Assembly: GCF_013177675.1 (NCBI RefSeq)
Contig: NZ_CP042652.1
Location: 620,001-684,000 of the forward strand
Reading direction: 5' to 3'
Length of the DNA: 64,000 nt
DNA from: Arcobacter acticola
GTDB taxonomy: Bacteria; Campylobacterota; Campylobacteria; Campylobacterales; Arcobacteraceae
A program made the position numbers and the translations under genes. This document shows positions 47,025 to 56,281 of the stretch, one piece after another. The notes under the pieces are model-generated. The model ran no database searches. It saw only the letters and a list, made by a program, of their open reading frames with translations, and was not told the origin of the DNA. Numbering within the stretch: position 1 is the stretch's first letter; every line of letters begins with the position of its first letter.

Positions 47025-47855
47025 ATGAGAATTGCATTTATAGGTGATATTGTAGGTCGACCTGGACGAAAAATAATAAAAGAAAACTTAGTAAAAATAA
47101 AAAAAGAGTATGAAATAGATTATGTTATTGCAAATGGTGAAAATGCAAGTCATGGTTTTGGACTTACTACAACATCTTGCTCGGAGCTTTTAAAAGCTGG
47201 TATTGATATTATCACAGGTGGAAATCATAGTTTTGATAAGAAAAAAGATATGATGGTTTTACTTGAAACTGCAAATGTATTAAGACCTGATAATTATCCT
47301 GAAGGTTTAGTTGGATCTGGAATGAAAGTTTGTGATGTACAAACTGCTAATGGAATTGAAAAATTAGCTGTAATAAATCTTATGGGACAATTTGCAATGC
47401 CAACTGTTGAAAATCCTTTCAACTGGGCTAAAAAACTTGTATCAAAACTTCAAGAAGAAGAAATCAAAAATATTTTTATAGATTTTCATGGTGAAGCAAC
47501 AAGTGAAAAAAGAATTATGTTAATGATGTTTAAAAATCAGGTAAGTGCCATTTGTGGAACACATACACATGTTGGAACTGATGATTTACAAATTTATGAA
47601 AATACAGCATATTTAACTGATATTGGACTTACAGGTTGTAGAGATAATGTAATAGGTATGGATAGTAAAATTCCAATTCAAAAAGCAACAACTGGAATTG
47701 GTGGACATTTTGAAGTTCCAAACTCTTGTAAATCAATCTTACAAATGATGGTAATAGATATAGAAGAAGGAAAAGCGCAAAGTGCATTTAAAATAAAAAA
47801 ATATTGTAATAATCCAAAACTATTTATCTCAGAGGCTTTTGTTGAGTTAATATGA
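47025..47855 (+). CDS. ymdB: YmdB family metallophosphoesterase
   Basis: 276 residues matching TIGR00282: MRIAFIGDIVGRPGRK, IANGENASHGFGLT, GIDIITGGNHSFDKK, FHGEATSEKRIMLMMF, CGTHTHVGTDDLQI. These give the two-metal binding site. YmdB has phosphodiesterase activity on 2',3'-cyclic nucleotides and affects biofilm genes in Bacillus. No signal peptide. Followed by 160 bases without a gene. Confidence 0.92.
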   Translation: MRIAFIGDIVGRPGRKIIKENLVKIKKEYEIDYVIANGENASHGFGLTTTSCSELLKAGIDIITGGNHSFDKKKDMMVLLETANVLRPDNYPEGLVGSGMKVCDVQTANGIEKLAVINLMGQFAMPTVENPFNWAKKLVSKLQEEEIKNIFIDFHGEATSEKRIMLMMFKNQVSAICGTHTHVGTDDLQIYENTAYLTDIGLTGCRDNVIGMDSKIPIQKATTGIGGHFEVPNSCKSILQMMVIDIEEGKAQSAFKIKKYCNNPKLFISEAFVELI

Positions 47856-48021
47856 GTTTGATTTATATTAGTATATACAGTCATTCACAGTATATGGAAT
47901 TAATAAAAATTACGATAAAATAATTGCACTATATGGTTATGAAATCTCTTTAAATAAAGTTTATTTATGATTTCATGGCAAAATTGTTGAATTTATGAAA
48001 CGAAATCCAAAGGTCTAATTG

Positions 48022-48813
48022 ATGATTATAATTCCACAAACAAAAGGTGGTGTAGGTAAATCTACAGTTGCGATGCAAGTTATAGCTCCATACTTATACA
48101 AAAAACATGGCAAAAAAATCACATATATCGAAATTGATGATGAAAATAATGATTCAAGATCATTTACAAGAACTGAAATAGTAAATAAAAGAATGCTAGG
48201 AACAAATAAATTATCAGAGCTTGATGAGTTAATTTTAATGGATGATAATCACGAAGTTATTGTTGATGTAGGTGGAAATAAAACTTCATCTTTAGTGCTT
48301 GAAGAGATAAAAAAAGTAGGTTCTTTTGGAAATATTAAGTGGATTATTCCCTTAGGTGATGGTGAACTTGATGGGAAAAATGCCATTAGTACTATGAAAA
48401 AGATTAGAAAAATCGAAAGAAATCCAGAAGAAAATATTATTTTTGCTTTAAATAGAGCAATTTCCATGGATGAAGATTATTATAATGAGCAGTTTATTAA
48501 TTTTTTCGGACATAAGTATTTGGATTCCAATTCAGTTATTTGTGATTTTGCAAAAAATCCAAAATACTTCCCTGTAAAAAACGATAAAGTAATTACAATG
48601 AGTAGATATTTAGGCTCAACAGTTTGGGAAATGGCTTATAATAACACTGATTTTGGCGCAAAAGCTATTAAGGCAAAAGAGATGGGAGATATTGAAAGTG
48701 CAAGAAAATATCTCTTTTTTAGAAGAATACAAACAGAAGCAAAAGATTATGTATTAAATACATTAAATAAAATCTTTTGTGATTTAGATAGATGGATTGA
48801 AATTAAAAAATGA
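48022..48813 (+). CDS. ParA/MinD-like ATPase, orphan
   Basis: About 263 residues from ATG 48022 (AAAGG eight bases upstream). Deviant Walker A TKGGVGKST at the N-terminus; a switch-like EIDDENNDSRSF; HEVIVDVGGNKTSS (Walker B region). The C-terminal third is unusual and lacks the MinD amphipathic helix. No ParB and no plasmid-type genes are nearby. It overlaps a gene for a small coiled-coil membrane protein by 4 bases, a likely partner. It may position a membrane or surface structure, but this is inference. Confidence 0.82.
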   Translation: MIIIPQTKGGVGKSTVAMQVIAPYLYKKHGKKITYIEIDDENNDSRSFTRTEIVNKRMLGTNKLSELDELILMDDNHEVIVDVGGNKTSSLVLEEIKKVGSFGNIKWIIPLGDGELDGKNAISTMKKIRKIERNPEENIIFALNRAISMDEDYYNEQFINFFGHKYLDSNSVICDFAKNPKYFPVKNDKVITMSRYLGSTVWEMAYNNTDFGAKAIKAKEMGDIESARKYLFFRRIQTEAKDYVLNTLNKIFCDLDRWIEIKK

Positions 48814-49058
48814 GTGATATGAGTTTTAAACAAGCTAAAGAGCTTGTTGAACGAATGGAATTTTCAGAAATTGCATTAAAAAGAGCTGTTGAAAATATAG
48901 AAAGCTCTACTCAAAATTTTGAAACAACACTAAAACATCAAGAGGATATTATAAATAAACTGCCATATGCAGATAAAAAACTTTCATATATGTCAATTGC
49001 AGTTGCTGTTAATATAGGTTTGATTGTAGGAATTTTAATAGGTAAATATCTTTTATAG
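48810..49058 (+). CDS. Small coiled-coil protein with C-terminal TM anchor
   Basis: 82 residues. The N-terminal part (about 5-50) is helical and coiled-coil-like (FKQAKELVERMEFSEIALKR); one TM helix is at about 60-80 (SIAVAVNIGLIVGILIGKYL). Translationally coupled to the ParA-like ATPase. It could be the membrane receptor or activator for that ATPase. No known family recognised. Confidence 0.7.
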   Translation: MSDMSFKQAKELVERMEFSEIALKRAVENIESSTQNFETTLKHQEDIINKLPYADKKLSYMSIAVAVNIGLIVGILIGKYLL

Positions 49059-49084
49059 AAATAAGAAAATAGGATTAATATAAA

Positions 49085-49795
49085 ATGGGTAAACAAGAAA
49101 AAATTGTATCAATGTTTAATGATATTGCAGGGACTTATGATGTTGCAAATAGAGTTTTATCAATGGGAATTGATAAATCTTGGAGAAATAAAGCTTGTAA
49201 TTTAGCTTTTAATTTTTATGGTAAAAAAGATATAGGAAAAATAGTAGATGTTGCTTGTGGAACGGGAGATATGATTCTGTTTTGGAAAAAAGTTGCAAAT
49301 GAAAATAAAATCAATCTTCAAAACATAGTTGGAGTTGATCCAAGTGTTGGAATGATGGAAGTTGGTAAGAAAAAACTTCCAGAAGTAGAGTTCATTGAAG
49401 CAGGAGCTGCTGATATGCCTCTTGAAAGTGATAGTACTGATATTATTTCTATTTCATATGGTATTAGAAATGTAGTTCAAAGACAAGAAGCTTTTGATGA
49501 GTTTGCAAGAGTTCTAAAAAAAGATGGTTTAGTTGTAATCTCAGAGTTTACAAAAAATAAAAAAGAGAAATTATTAGATCATGTAACTGATTTTTATATG
49601 AATAAAGTTTTGCCAGTTTTAGGTGGAATGATTTCAAAAAATAAAGAAGCATATACTTATTTGCCAAACTCAATTGATGAATTTTTAACAACTGAAAATT
49701 TATGTAAAGAGCTTAAACTTGCAGGGCTTGAGCCAATTCATGTAAAAGCTTTTTCAATGAATATATCAACTTTAATCATAGCTAGAAAATTATAG
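49085..49795 (+). CDS. ubiE: Demethylmenaquinone/ubiquinone methyltransferase UbiE/MenG
   Basis: 236 residues with SAM motif I VDVACGTGDM, family signatures YDVANRVLSMGIDKSWR near the N-terminus and ISYGIRNVVQRQEAFDEFARVLKKDG. It makes the last C-methylation of menaquinone. Campylobacterota use menaquinone, so MenG function is expected. Ribosome site AGGA upstream. Confidence 0.95.
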   Translation: MGKQEKIVSMFNDIAGTYDVANRVLSMGIDKSWRNKACNLAFNFYGKKDIGKIVDVACGTGDMILFWKKVANENKINLQNIVGVDPSVGMMEVGKKKLPEVEFIEAGAADMPLESDSTDIISISYGIRNVVQRQEAFDEFARVLKKDGLVVISEFTKNKKEKLLDHVTDFYMNKVLPVLGGMISKNKEAYTYLPNSIDEFLTTENLCKELKLAGLEPIHVKAFSMNISTLIIARKL

Positions 49796-49800
49796 TTTTT

Positions 49801-49910
49801 TAGCTCTTTTTTGAATCTTCTTCGTTGAAATGATATTTTTATTCAGTCACATACTTTAGTATGCTCTTTCATAAAAATATTATTTCGCCTTGAATCTTCT
49901 AAAAAATAGT
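49801..49910. repeat. Nested palindromic intergenic repeat element
   Basis: Between ubiE and xseA lies a large imperfect palindrome. The arms are GAAATGATATTTTTAT (49827-49842) and ATAAAAATATTATTTC (49871-49886), around an inner CATACTTTAGTATG (49850-49863). An 11-base direct repeat TTGAATCTTCT flanks it (49811-49821 and 49890-49900). It looks like an interspersed REP/MITE-like repeat. I noticed no second copy in this window. Confidence 0.6.
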
Positions 49911-49949
49911 CTAAAAACCTATCAATTTTCATTTTAAAGAAAGGCAAAA

Positions 49950-51221
49950 ATGAATAATCCTATTTCGGTATCTACTTTAAATGTACAAATAAAATCACTT
50001 CTTGAAACAACGTTTATCCAAGTTTACGTGGAAGGTGAGATTTCTAATCTTACTTACCATAACTCAGGACATATATATTTTTCAATTAAAGATGAAAGCT
50101 CAACACTATCATGTGTTATGTTTAAAGGTAATACAAAATATCTAAAATTTCAGCTTGAAAATGGACAAAAAGTTGTAATCAATGGAAATATAACTGTATA
50201 TGCTCCAAGGGGAAATTATCAACTTTTATGTAATAAAATTGAACCATCAGGGCAGGGTGCTTTAGCATTTGCTTTTGAACAATTAAAAAATAAACTTGAA
50301 GCAAAGGGTTATTTTGATGGTAATTACAAACAGCCACTTCCAAAATATCCTAAAAAAATAGTTCTTGTTACATCTGCAACAGGTGCTGCTATTGAAGATA
50401 TGAAAAAAGTAGCAAATCATAGATGGCCTTTAGTTGAATTTATTTTAATTCCTACTTTAGTTCAAGGTGAGGGTGCTGCAAGTGATATTTCAAACTCTAT
50501 TAAATTTGCTGATAGCTTAGCTTGTGATATTATGATTGTAGGTCGAGGTGGCGGAAGTATTGAGGATTTATGGGCATTTAATGAAGAAATTGTAGCAAAT
50601 GCTATTTATGAAGCTAAAACACCTATTATTTCAGCTGTTGGACATGAAGTTGATTATTTGATTTCTGATTTTGTAGCTGATATTAGAGCTGCAACTCCTT
50701 CAAATGCAATTGAGATTGCTCTTCCTGATATAAATGAACATAGAATTTATTTAGATTCTTTAGTAAATGAATATAATAATAGATTAAAGAATATTTTATT
50801 TTCAAAAGAGCAAGAACTTTCAAATATGAAAAGATTGATGGAACAAAATTCTATTGATACTAAATTTAATTATATTCAAACAGAAATAAATCTTTTAAAA
50901 TCATCATTTAAAACAGATTTATCACAAAAAATTTTATCTTCTTCAAATGAATTAAATTTATTACATAATACTTTTAAAAATTCTTATTCATCATTTTTAG
51001 TAAAAACTCAAAATCAAATAGATTTATTAAAAACAAATTTTGAATTAAATCATCCTGATAAAAAAGATAAAAAAGGTTTTGTTCAAATTTCTAAAGATAA
51101 TAAAATAATTTCTTTAGAAGATTTAAACATTGGTGATGAAATTAAACTTCAAACGCCAAAGTACATTGGAACTTGTATTTTAAATAAAGTTGAAAAACAA
51201 TCAGATTTAAGTTTACAGTAG
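49950..51221 (+). CDS. xseA: Exodeoxyribonuclease VII large subunit
   Basis: 423 residues. N-terminal OB fold (about 1-105; VYVEGEISNLTYHNSGHIYFSIKDE in parts), then the catalytic core with VTSATGAAIEDM and GRGGGSIEDLWAFNEE and the AVGHEVDYLISDFVADIRAATPSNAIE region, then a coiled-coil tail. It degrades single-stranded DNA with the small subunit XseB, which is not seen in this window. Confidence 0.95.
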   Translation: MNNPISVSTLNVQIKSLLETTFIQVYVEGEISNLTYHNSGHIYFSIKDESSTLSCVMFKGNTKYLKFQLENGQKVVINGNITVYAPRGNYQLLCNKIEPSGQGALAFAFEQLKNKLEAKGYFDGNYKQPLPKYPKKIVLVTSATGAAIEDMKKVANHRWPLVEFILIPTLVQGEGAASDISNSIKFADSLACDIMIVGRGGGSIEDLWAFNEEIVANAIYEAKTPIISAVGHEVDYLISDFVADIRAATPSNAIEIALPDINEHRIYLDSLVNEYNNRLKNILFSKEQELSNMKRLMEQNSIDTKFNYIQTEINLLKSSFKTDLSQKILSSSNELNLLHNTFKNSYSSFLVKTQNQIDLLKTNFELNHPDKKDKKGFVQISKDNKIISLEDLNIGDEIKLQTPKYIGTCILNKVEKQSDLSLQ

Positions 51222-51275
51222 GTAAAATAATAGCAAACAAGTTTAATCTCTTGTCTTAATAAAAAGGAATGTTTT

Positions 51276-51755
51276 ATGGAAAATAATGATACTAAAGTAA
51301 TAAATTATGCTAATACAAGTGAATTTATGACATTTGAATTGGGCGCTATGAAGTATGCAATTGAATTACCAAAAATTAGAGAAATATTAACATATCCAGA
51401 TAATATAACTCCTTTACCAAATACAACAAAATGGGTTAAAGGTTTAATTAATCTTCGAGGTGAAGTTGTACCTATTTTAGATATTAGAATTAAGTTTAAT
51501 ACAGGTCCTGGAACTTATGATGAAAATACTTCTGTAATTGCAGTAATAACAGAAGATAAAAGAATGATAGGAATTATCGTTGATTTAGTTGATGATGTTC
51601 AAAGACTTGATACTACAATGTTAGCTCCAGTTTCTGAAATGGGATCTGCAATTCCAGCTAAATATTTAAAAGGCTATGTAAGACTTGATAATAATCAAAT
51701 GCTAGTTGTTATGGATATTGAAAGAGTTGTTGCAAAAGAAGAATTAAGAGATTAA
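51276..51755 (+). CDS. cheW: Chemotaxis coupling protein CheW
   Basis: 159 residues, a single CheW domain: FELGAMKYAIELPKIREIL, VKGLINLRGEVVPILDIR, and GIIVDLVDDVQRL. It links chemoreceptors to the CheA kinase. The following gene encodes a REC-PAS protein, not CheA, so the chemotaxis genes are dispersed. Confidence 0.93.
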   Translation: MENNDTKVINYANTSEFMTFELGAMKYAIELPKIREILTYPDNITPLPNTTKWVKGLINLRGEVVPILDIRIKFNTGPGTYDENTSVIAVITEDKRMIGIIVDLVDDVQRLDTTMLAPVSEMGSAIPAKYLKGYVRLDNNQMLVVMDIERVVAKEELRD

Positions 51756-51778
51756 AAAAATTAAAATTAAGTGATTTT

Positions 51779-53131
51779 ATGAGTATAGATAAAAATTTGT
51801 TAAAAAGATTAACCCTTTTATATGTTGAAGATGATGACATAATCAGAAATGAATTATCTCAACTATTAGCAAATTTTTTCTCCCAAGTTTTAGTTGCAAA
51901 AGATGGGAAAGAAGGTCTTCGAACCTTTTTAGAAAATCAAGATACAATAGATATAGTTTTGACAGATATAAATATGCCTTTATATAATGGTATAGAGATG
52001 GTTAAAAAAATAAGAAATATCGATAGTAAGATATCTGTTATATTTGCAACTGCTTATTCAGATAATGAATTTCTTCTAGATGCTATTAAACTTAGAGTTC
52101 AAGAATATATTATTAAACCAATTGATATTAGAAAATTATTATCTTTTTTAAATGATATTGCAAGTAATTTATATCAAGAATTTTTATTAAAACAACAACA
52201 ATACGAATTAACTAAATATAAAGAGATTTTAGATTCAAATAATATTGTAATAAAAACTGACGCACGATTAAACATAACTTATGTAAATCAACTTTTTTGT
52301 GATATTTCAGGATATAGTGATAGTGAATTAATAGGTAAAGAATTCAAATCCTTAAAGTTTCCAGATGTTTCAAATGATATATATACAGATTTATATGCAA
52401 AAGTATTAAATAATAAACCTTGGCATGGAAATTTAAAAAATATTAAAAAAGATAAAACGCATTATACCTGTGATGCTCATGTTTTTCCTACATTAGGTGA
52501 AAATGGTGAAATGAATGGCGCTATTTCAATTCAAAAAGATATTACAAAAGAGTTAAATAAAAAAAGAGAAATTCAATTAGCTTTAATGCGAGATAAAAGT
52601 GATATATTTATTAGAAGTAAAGAGGGAAGCTTAGAACAAAATCAATTAATAAATGATTTGAGATTTAAATTACAAAATCTTCAAGTTGAATTAGAACAAT
52701 CTGTAAGAAATGTAGATAAATATATGTATAGTAATGAGAAATACAGATTAGAAAACAAAAATCTAAAAACAGAAATAGGTTTATATAAAAAGAATAATAA
52801 TTCTAGCACAGCACTTAAACTAAATAGAGAAAATAGTGATTTAAGAATAGAAAATAAAAAACTAAAAGAAAAATTATTACAAATAGAACTTGATGATGAA
52901 AAGAAATTATCTCAATTAAGAGTATATTCTGATGAAACAAGAAGTGAATTAGAAGATAAAATTAGTGAATTAACAGAGCAATTAGAATCATTACAAACAG
53001 ATGATGTATTAAAACAAAAATTTGAATATTGGAAAGACAAAGCAAAAGCTGAAACGGCAAGAATTGAAAACCTTGAAAAACAAATAATTGCTTATGCTGA
53101 TGGAGTTACTTTAAATAAAATTTTTGGATAA
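51779..53131 (+). CDS. Response regulator with PAS domain and long coiled coil
   Basis: 450 residues. The receiver is about 8-125 with D63 (VLTDINMPLYNG). PAS is about 150-260 (TYVNQLFCDISGYSDSELIG). From about 285 to 435 a long coiled coil follows (LRFKLQNLQVELEQSVRN and later LEDKISELTEQLESLQ). No output enzyme or DNA-binding domain is visible, so it probably acts by protein contacts. The last 58 codons are repeated downstream of the IS at 55010, but this copy is complete. Placed after cheW, a taxis or polarity role is possible. Confidence 0.85.
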   Translation: MSIDKNLLKRLTLLYVEDDDIIRNELSQLLANFFSQVLVAKDGKEGLRTFLENQDTIDIVLTDINMPLYNGIEMVKKIRNIDSKISVIFATAYSDNEFLLDAIKLRVQEYIIKPIDIRKLLSFLNDIASNLYQEFLLKQQQYELTKYKEILDSNNIVIKTDARLNITYVNQLFCDISGYSDSELIGKEFKSLKFPDVSNDIYTDLYAKVLNNKPWHGNLKNIKKDKTHYTCDAHVFPTLGENGEMNGAISIQKDITKELNKKREIQLALMRDKSDIFIRSKEGSLEQNQLINDLRFKLQNLQVELEQSVRNVDKYMYSNEKYRLENKNLKTEIGLYKKNNNSSTALKLNRENSDLRIENKKLKEKLLQIELDDEKKLSQLRVYSDETRSELEDKISELTEQLESLQTDDVLKQKFEYWKDKAKAETARIENLEKQIIAYADGVTLNKIFG

Positions 53132-53251
53132 TTTATAATTTTAAGCTCAAGGGTAAATCAAGAAAAACTTGATTTACTCTTTAATTGAAATAGAAATAAT
53201 TTTAACATCTTCTAAAGGCTTATCACCTTGGTATTTATTTGTAGGAACACT
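52959..53251. repeat. 293-bp direct repeat, left copy (target duplication of IS1634-like element)
   Basis: Base-for-base identical to 55010-55302 as read here. It contains the last 58 codons of the REC-PAS gene, a terminator hairpin (GGGTAAATCAAG / CTTGATTTACTC, 53151-53179) and 26 codons of the end of the cyclophilin gene. Confidence 0.92.
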
Positions 53252-55009
53252 CCTGACTTTCTCATTTTTATCAAAAATCAATTTTTCTAAAAGTGATATC
53301 CCTTATTAAAGGGCTTTATAGACTATAAAATTCATAAAAGTGTGTGTCCTATAGTCTAAAACCTGCTACAATTTTAGTATGAGTTTACATATTAGACAGA
53401 AGAAAAATAGTAGTGGAACAATCAGTATTCAGATTATCGATAGAGTTCATAGGAAATATAAGGTTATAGAAACTATTGCTTGTGTAAAAAATGATTTAGA
53501 TTTACAAATTTATTTAGATGTTGCAAATAAACGTTTAGAAGAACTGCGTCAACAAATGTATCCTACTTTATTTGATGAAAATAAAAATGAAGAGTTAATA
53601 TTCATAGAACTTGGAAATAATGATTTAATACCAATAGGTGATGAATTAATCTATGGAAAATTATTTGAACGATTGGGATGTTCTAGTGTAGATTTGGATT
53701 GTAAAAGACTTCAGATGTTTAAAAATCTTGTTGTATCAAGATTACTGTATCCTGGTAGTAAATTATATTTGATTGATTATCTTGAATATTTTAAAAAAGA
53801 GAGTGTAGATAAAAATGCTATCTATAGATTTTTAGATACACTTTATGAAGAGAATTTAAAACTACAAATTGAAAAATGTGTATTTGATCATACTTATGCA
53901 AAAATGAACCAAACTATTGCATTTACATTTTATGATGTTACAACCCTGTACTTTGAATCTGAGAGTGAAGACGATCTTAGACGTATTGGATTTAGTAAAG
54001 AGGGTAAATTAGCACGTCCTCAGATACAACTGGGATTGTTTACAACACTACAAGGATATCCATTAAGCTTTGAGGTTTATGAGGGTAATAAATATGAGGG
54101 ACATACTTTAGTTGATGTACTTAAAAAGTTTCAAAATAAATTTCAATTAAAAAATAAACCTGTAGTTGTAGCTGATAGAGGAATGCTAAACAATAATAAT
54201 CTAGTATATCTTGAAAATAATGGATATAAATATATCCTTGCAGCCAAAATAAAAAATATATCAAATGATTTAAAAGAGCAAATATCAAACTTGATATTTT
54301 TAAATGATGGAGTAACTCATACACTTAAATTTAATAAAGATATACCATATACTGATGAGAATGACAATAAACAATCCATAAATATCAATCAAAGGTTAGT
54401 TCTTTCATATTCAACGGCAAGAGCTAAGAAAGATAAACATAATAGAGATAAAGCACTTGAAAGATTAAAGAAAAAAATTGAATTCTCAAAATCTATCACA
54501 AAAAAAGATTTAAAACTATCATACTATGCTAAATATCTTAACATCGATGATCATAAATGTGATATCACTTTTAATATCAATAATCAAAAAGTTGATAATG
54601 ATTCAAAATTAGATGGTATAAAAGGTTTTATTACAAATGATTTTACACTAACACCAAGTGAAATTATAGAACACTATAATAATCAATATGCAGTAGAACA
54701 AGCATTTAGAATATCAAAAACTGATCTTAAAATCAGACCCATATACCATAGGCTAGAAACCAGAATAAAGGCTCATATTCTTATTTCATTTGTATCATAC
54801 TCAATTTATAAAGAGTTTGATTCAAAACTTAAAGAAAATAATATTAAATTTAAATTCTCACAAAAACTTTTAAGAGATATAATTAAACATATGTTTGCAC
54901 TTAGAACAAATGGAAAATTAGTCTACTTGAAATTTGATGAAATTCAACAACAAGTTTATAATGCAATTAAAAATAGTTAAAAAGTGTGTGTCCATATGAG
55001 AAAGTCAGG
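53252..55009 (+). mobile_element. IS1634-family insertion sequence with 293-bp target duplication
   Basis: 1758 bp. The inverted ends share CCTGACTTTCTCAT. It is flanked by perfect 293-bp direct repeats. Long variable duplications are known for IS1634 and IS1549 relatives. Because the duplication covers the convergent ends of both neighbouring genes, each keeps one complete copy. Confidence 0.92.
53379..54980 (+). CDS. IS1634-family transposase
   Basis: 533 residues of the IS4-superfamily DDE type. Signals: FTFYDVTTLYFESE (first acidic residue), VVVADRGMLNNNNLVYLEN (second), and NNQYAVEQAFRISKTDLKIRPIYHRLETRIKAHIL in parts (the Y-x2-R-x3-E-x6-K-like end). Length and order fit the IS1634 family. 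Appears intact. Confidence 0.92.
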   Translation: MSLHIRQKKNSSGTISIQIIDRVHRKYKVIETIACVKNDLDLQIYLDVANKRLEELRQQMYPTLFDENKNEELIFIELGNNDLIPIGDELIYGKLFERLGCSSVDLDCKRLQMFKNLVVSRLLYPGSKLYLIDYLEYFKKESVDKNAIYRFLDTLYEENLKLQIEKCVFDHTYAKMNQTIAFTFYDVTTLYFESESEDDLRRIGFSKEGKLARPQIQLGLFTTLQGYPLSFEVYEGNKYEGHTLVDVLKKFQNKFQLKNKPVVVADRGMLNNNNLVYLENNGYKYILAAKIKNISNDLKEQISNLIFLNDGVTHTLKFNKDIPYTDENDNKQSININQRLVLSYSTARAKKDKHNRDKALERLKKKIEFSKSITKKDLKLSYYAKYLNIDDHKCDITFNINNQKVDNDSKLDGIKGFITNDFTLTPSEIIEHYNNQYAVEQAFRISKTDLKIRPIYHRLETRIKAHILISFVSYSIYKEFDSKLKENNIKFKFSQKLLRDIIKHMFALRTNGKLVYLKFDEIQQQVYNAIKNS

Positions 55010-55302
55010 AAATTAGTGAATTAACAGAGCAATTAGAATCATTACAAACAGATGATGTATTAAAACAAAAATTTGAATATTGGAAAGACAAAGCAAAAGC
55101 TGAAACGGCAAGAATTGAAAACCTTGAAAAACAAATAATTGCTTATGCTGATGGAGTTACTTTAAATAAAATTTTTGGATAATTTATAATTTTAAGCTCA
55201 AGGGTAAATCAAGAAAAACTTGATTTACTCTTTAATTGAAATAGAAATAATTTTAACATCTTCTAAAGGCTTATCACCTTGGTATTTATTTGTAGGAACA
55301 CT
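55010..55302. repeat. 293-bp direct repeat, right copy
   Basis: Second copy of the target duplication (see 52959-53251). It carries an orphan end of the REC-PAS gene (55010-55182) and the genuine 3' end of the cyclophilin gene, with the shared hairpin at 55202-55230 acting as its terminator. Confidence 0.92.
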
Positions 55303-55755
55303 TTCTATTTTCTTAACTACATCATATCCATCTTTTACATAACCAAAAATAGTATATCCACCATTTAAATGATAGGCAGGAACAGTTGTAATAAAAAATT
55401 GACTGCCATTAGTATTTGGACCTCTATTAGCCATTGCTAAGATACCTGCTTTGTCAAATACTGCATTTGGTGCAAATTCATCTTTGAATGGTTGACCCCA
55501 AATTGATTCTCCACCAGCTCCTGTTCCTGTTGGATCTCCAGCTTGAATCATAAAACTTCTAATAACTCTGTGAAAAGTAATGCCATTGTAATATCCATTT
55601 TTTGAATGAGTTACAAAGTTTTCAACAGCTTTTGGTGCTAAGTCAGTTCTTAATTCTAGAACAATATTTCCCTTTGTAGTTTCCATAGTAGCAATAGGAT
55701 TAGATGCTTCTAAAAGTAACACAAATGAACAAAGGAAAAATAAAACTTTTTTCAT
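55225..55755 (-). CDS. Exported cyclophilin-type peptidyl-prolyl isomerase
   Basis: 176 residues with a signal peptide (KKVLFFLCSFVLLLEAS). Cyclophilin core: GITFHRVIRSFMIQAGDPTG, GESIWGQPFKDEF, MANRGPNTNGSQFFIT and LNGGYTIFGYV, including the catalytic Arg in FHRV and Phe in QFFIT. It assists folding of envelope proteins. Complete thanks to the 293-bp duplication left by the IS next door. Confidence 0.93.
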   Translation of the reverse strand: MKKVLFFLCSFVLLLEASNPIATMETTKGNIVLELRTDLAPKAVENFVTHSKNGYYNGITFHRVIRSFMIQAGDPTGTGAGGESIWGQPFKDEFAPNAVFDKAGILAMANRGPNTNGSQFFITTVPAYHLNGGYTIFGYVKDGYDVVKKIESVPTNKYQGDKPLEDVKIISISIKE

Positions 55756-55905
55756 ATAAACCCTTTTTTTTGATAAATTTTTAAAATAGTATATTATATT
55801 AGCTTTAAAAAAAAATAAAAAGTAGATTTTTATTAGAATTTAAATATAAAGTGTTAAAATTCTGCAAAATTATTATAGAATGCACTATTTAAAAGAAGGA
55901 ATAAC

Positions 55906-56268
55906 ATGGAAATGCCAAGTATCCCACAACCAACGTTTTATATATTCAAATGTGAGCAGGCTTCACCTCCTGGAATGCCAAAACCGTCATGTGTTAATGA
56001 AAATACAAGAGATTTATTTAATCATACAGCTCAAACTTTAATGAAGAGTGGTTTGATGGGTCCAGTTCAAGTTGTTAGGACTTCATGCCTTGGAAGATGT
56101 CAAATGGGTCCACTTATGCTAGTAGAGCCAGGACATTTTATGTATTCTCATTTATCTAAGGAAAAAATAGATAGAATTATAGAAGAACATATACTAGGTG
56201 GAAACCCAGTTGAGGAGTATTTAATACCTTCTCAATATTGGGGTGAAGCAGTTAATTTAGCGAAATAA
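55906..56268 (+). CDS. Thioredoxin-like [2Fe-2S] ferredoxin
   Basis: 120 residues of the NuoE/shethna-like fold. Cysteine ligands are visible in IFKCEQASPPGMPKPSC near the N-terminus and in RTSCLGRCQMGPLMLVEPG. Cytoplasmic electron carrier of unknown partner. It is 13 bases upstream of panD. Ribosome site AGAAGGA. Confidence 0.85.
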   Translation: MEMPSIPQPTFYIFKCEQASPPGMPKPSCVNENTRDLFNHTAQTLMKSGLMGPVQVVRTSCLGRCQMGPLMLVEPGHFMYSHLSKEKIDRIIEEHILGGNPVEEYLIPSQYWGEAVNLAK

Positions 56269-56281
56269 AAGGGATTGAAAT

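Noticed and set aside
48022-49058. Plasmid partition locus (parAB)
   Set aside because: No ParB, centromere-like repeats or replication genes; neighbours are housekeeping genes.
52959-55302. Gene duplication of the REC-PAS or cyclophilin gene ends
   Set aside because: The repeats are exactly adjacent to both IS ends and identical, as expected for a long target duplication.
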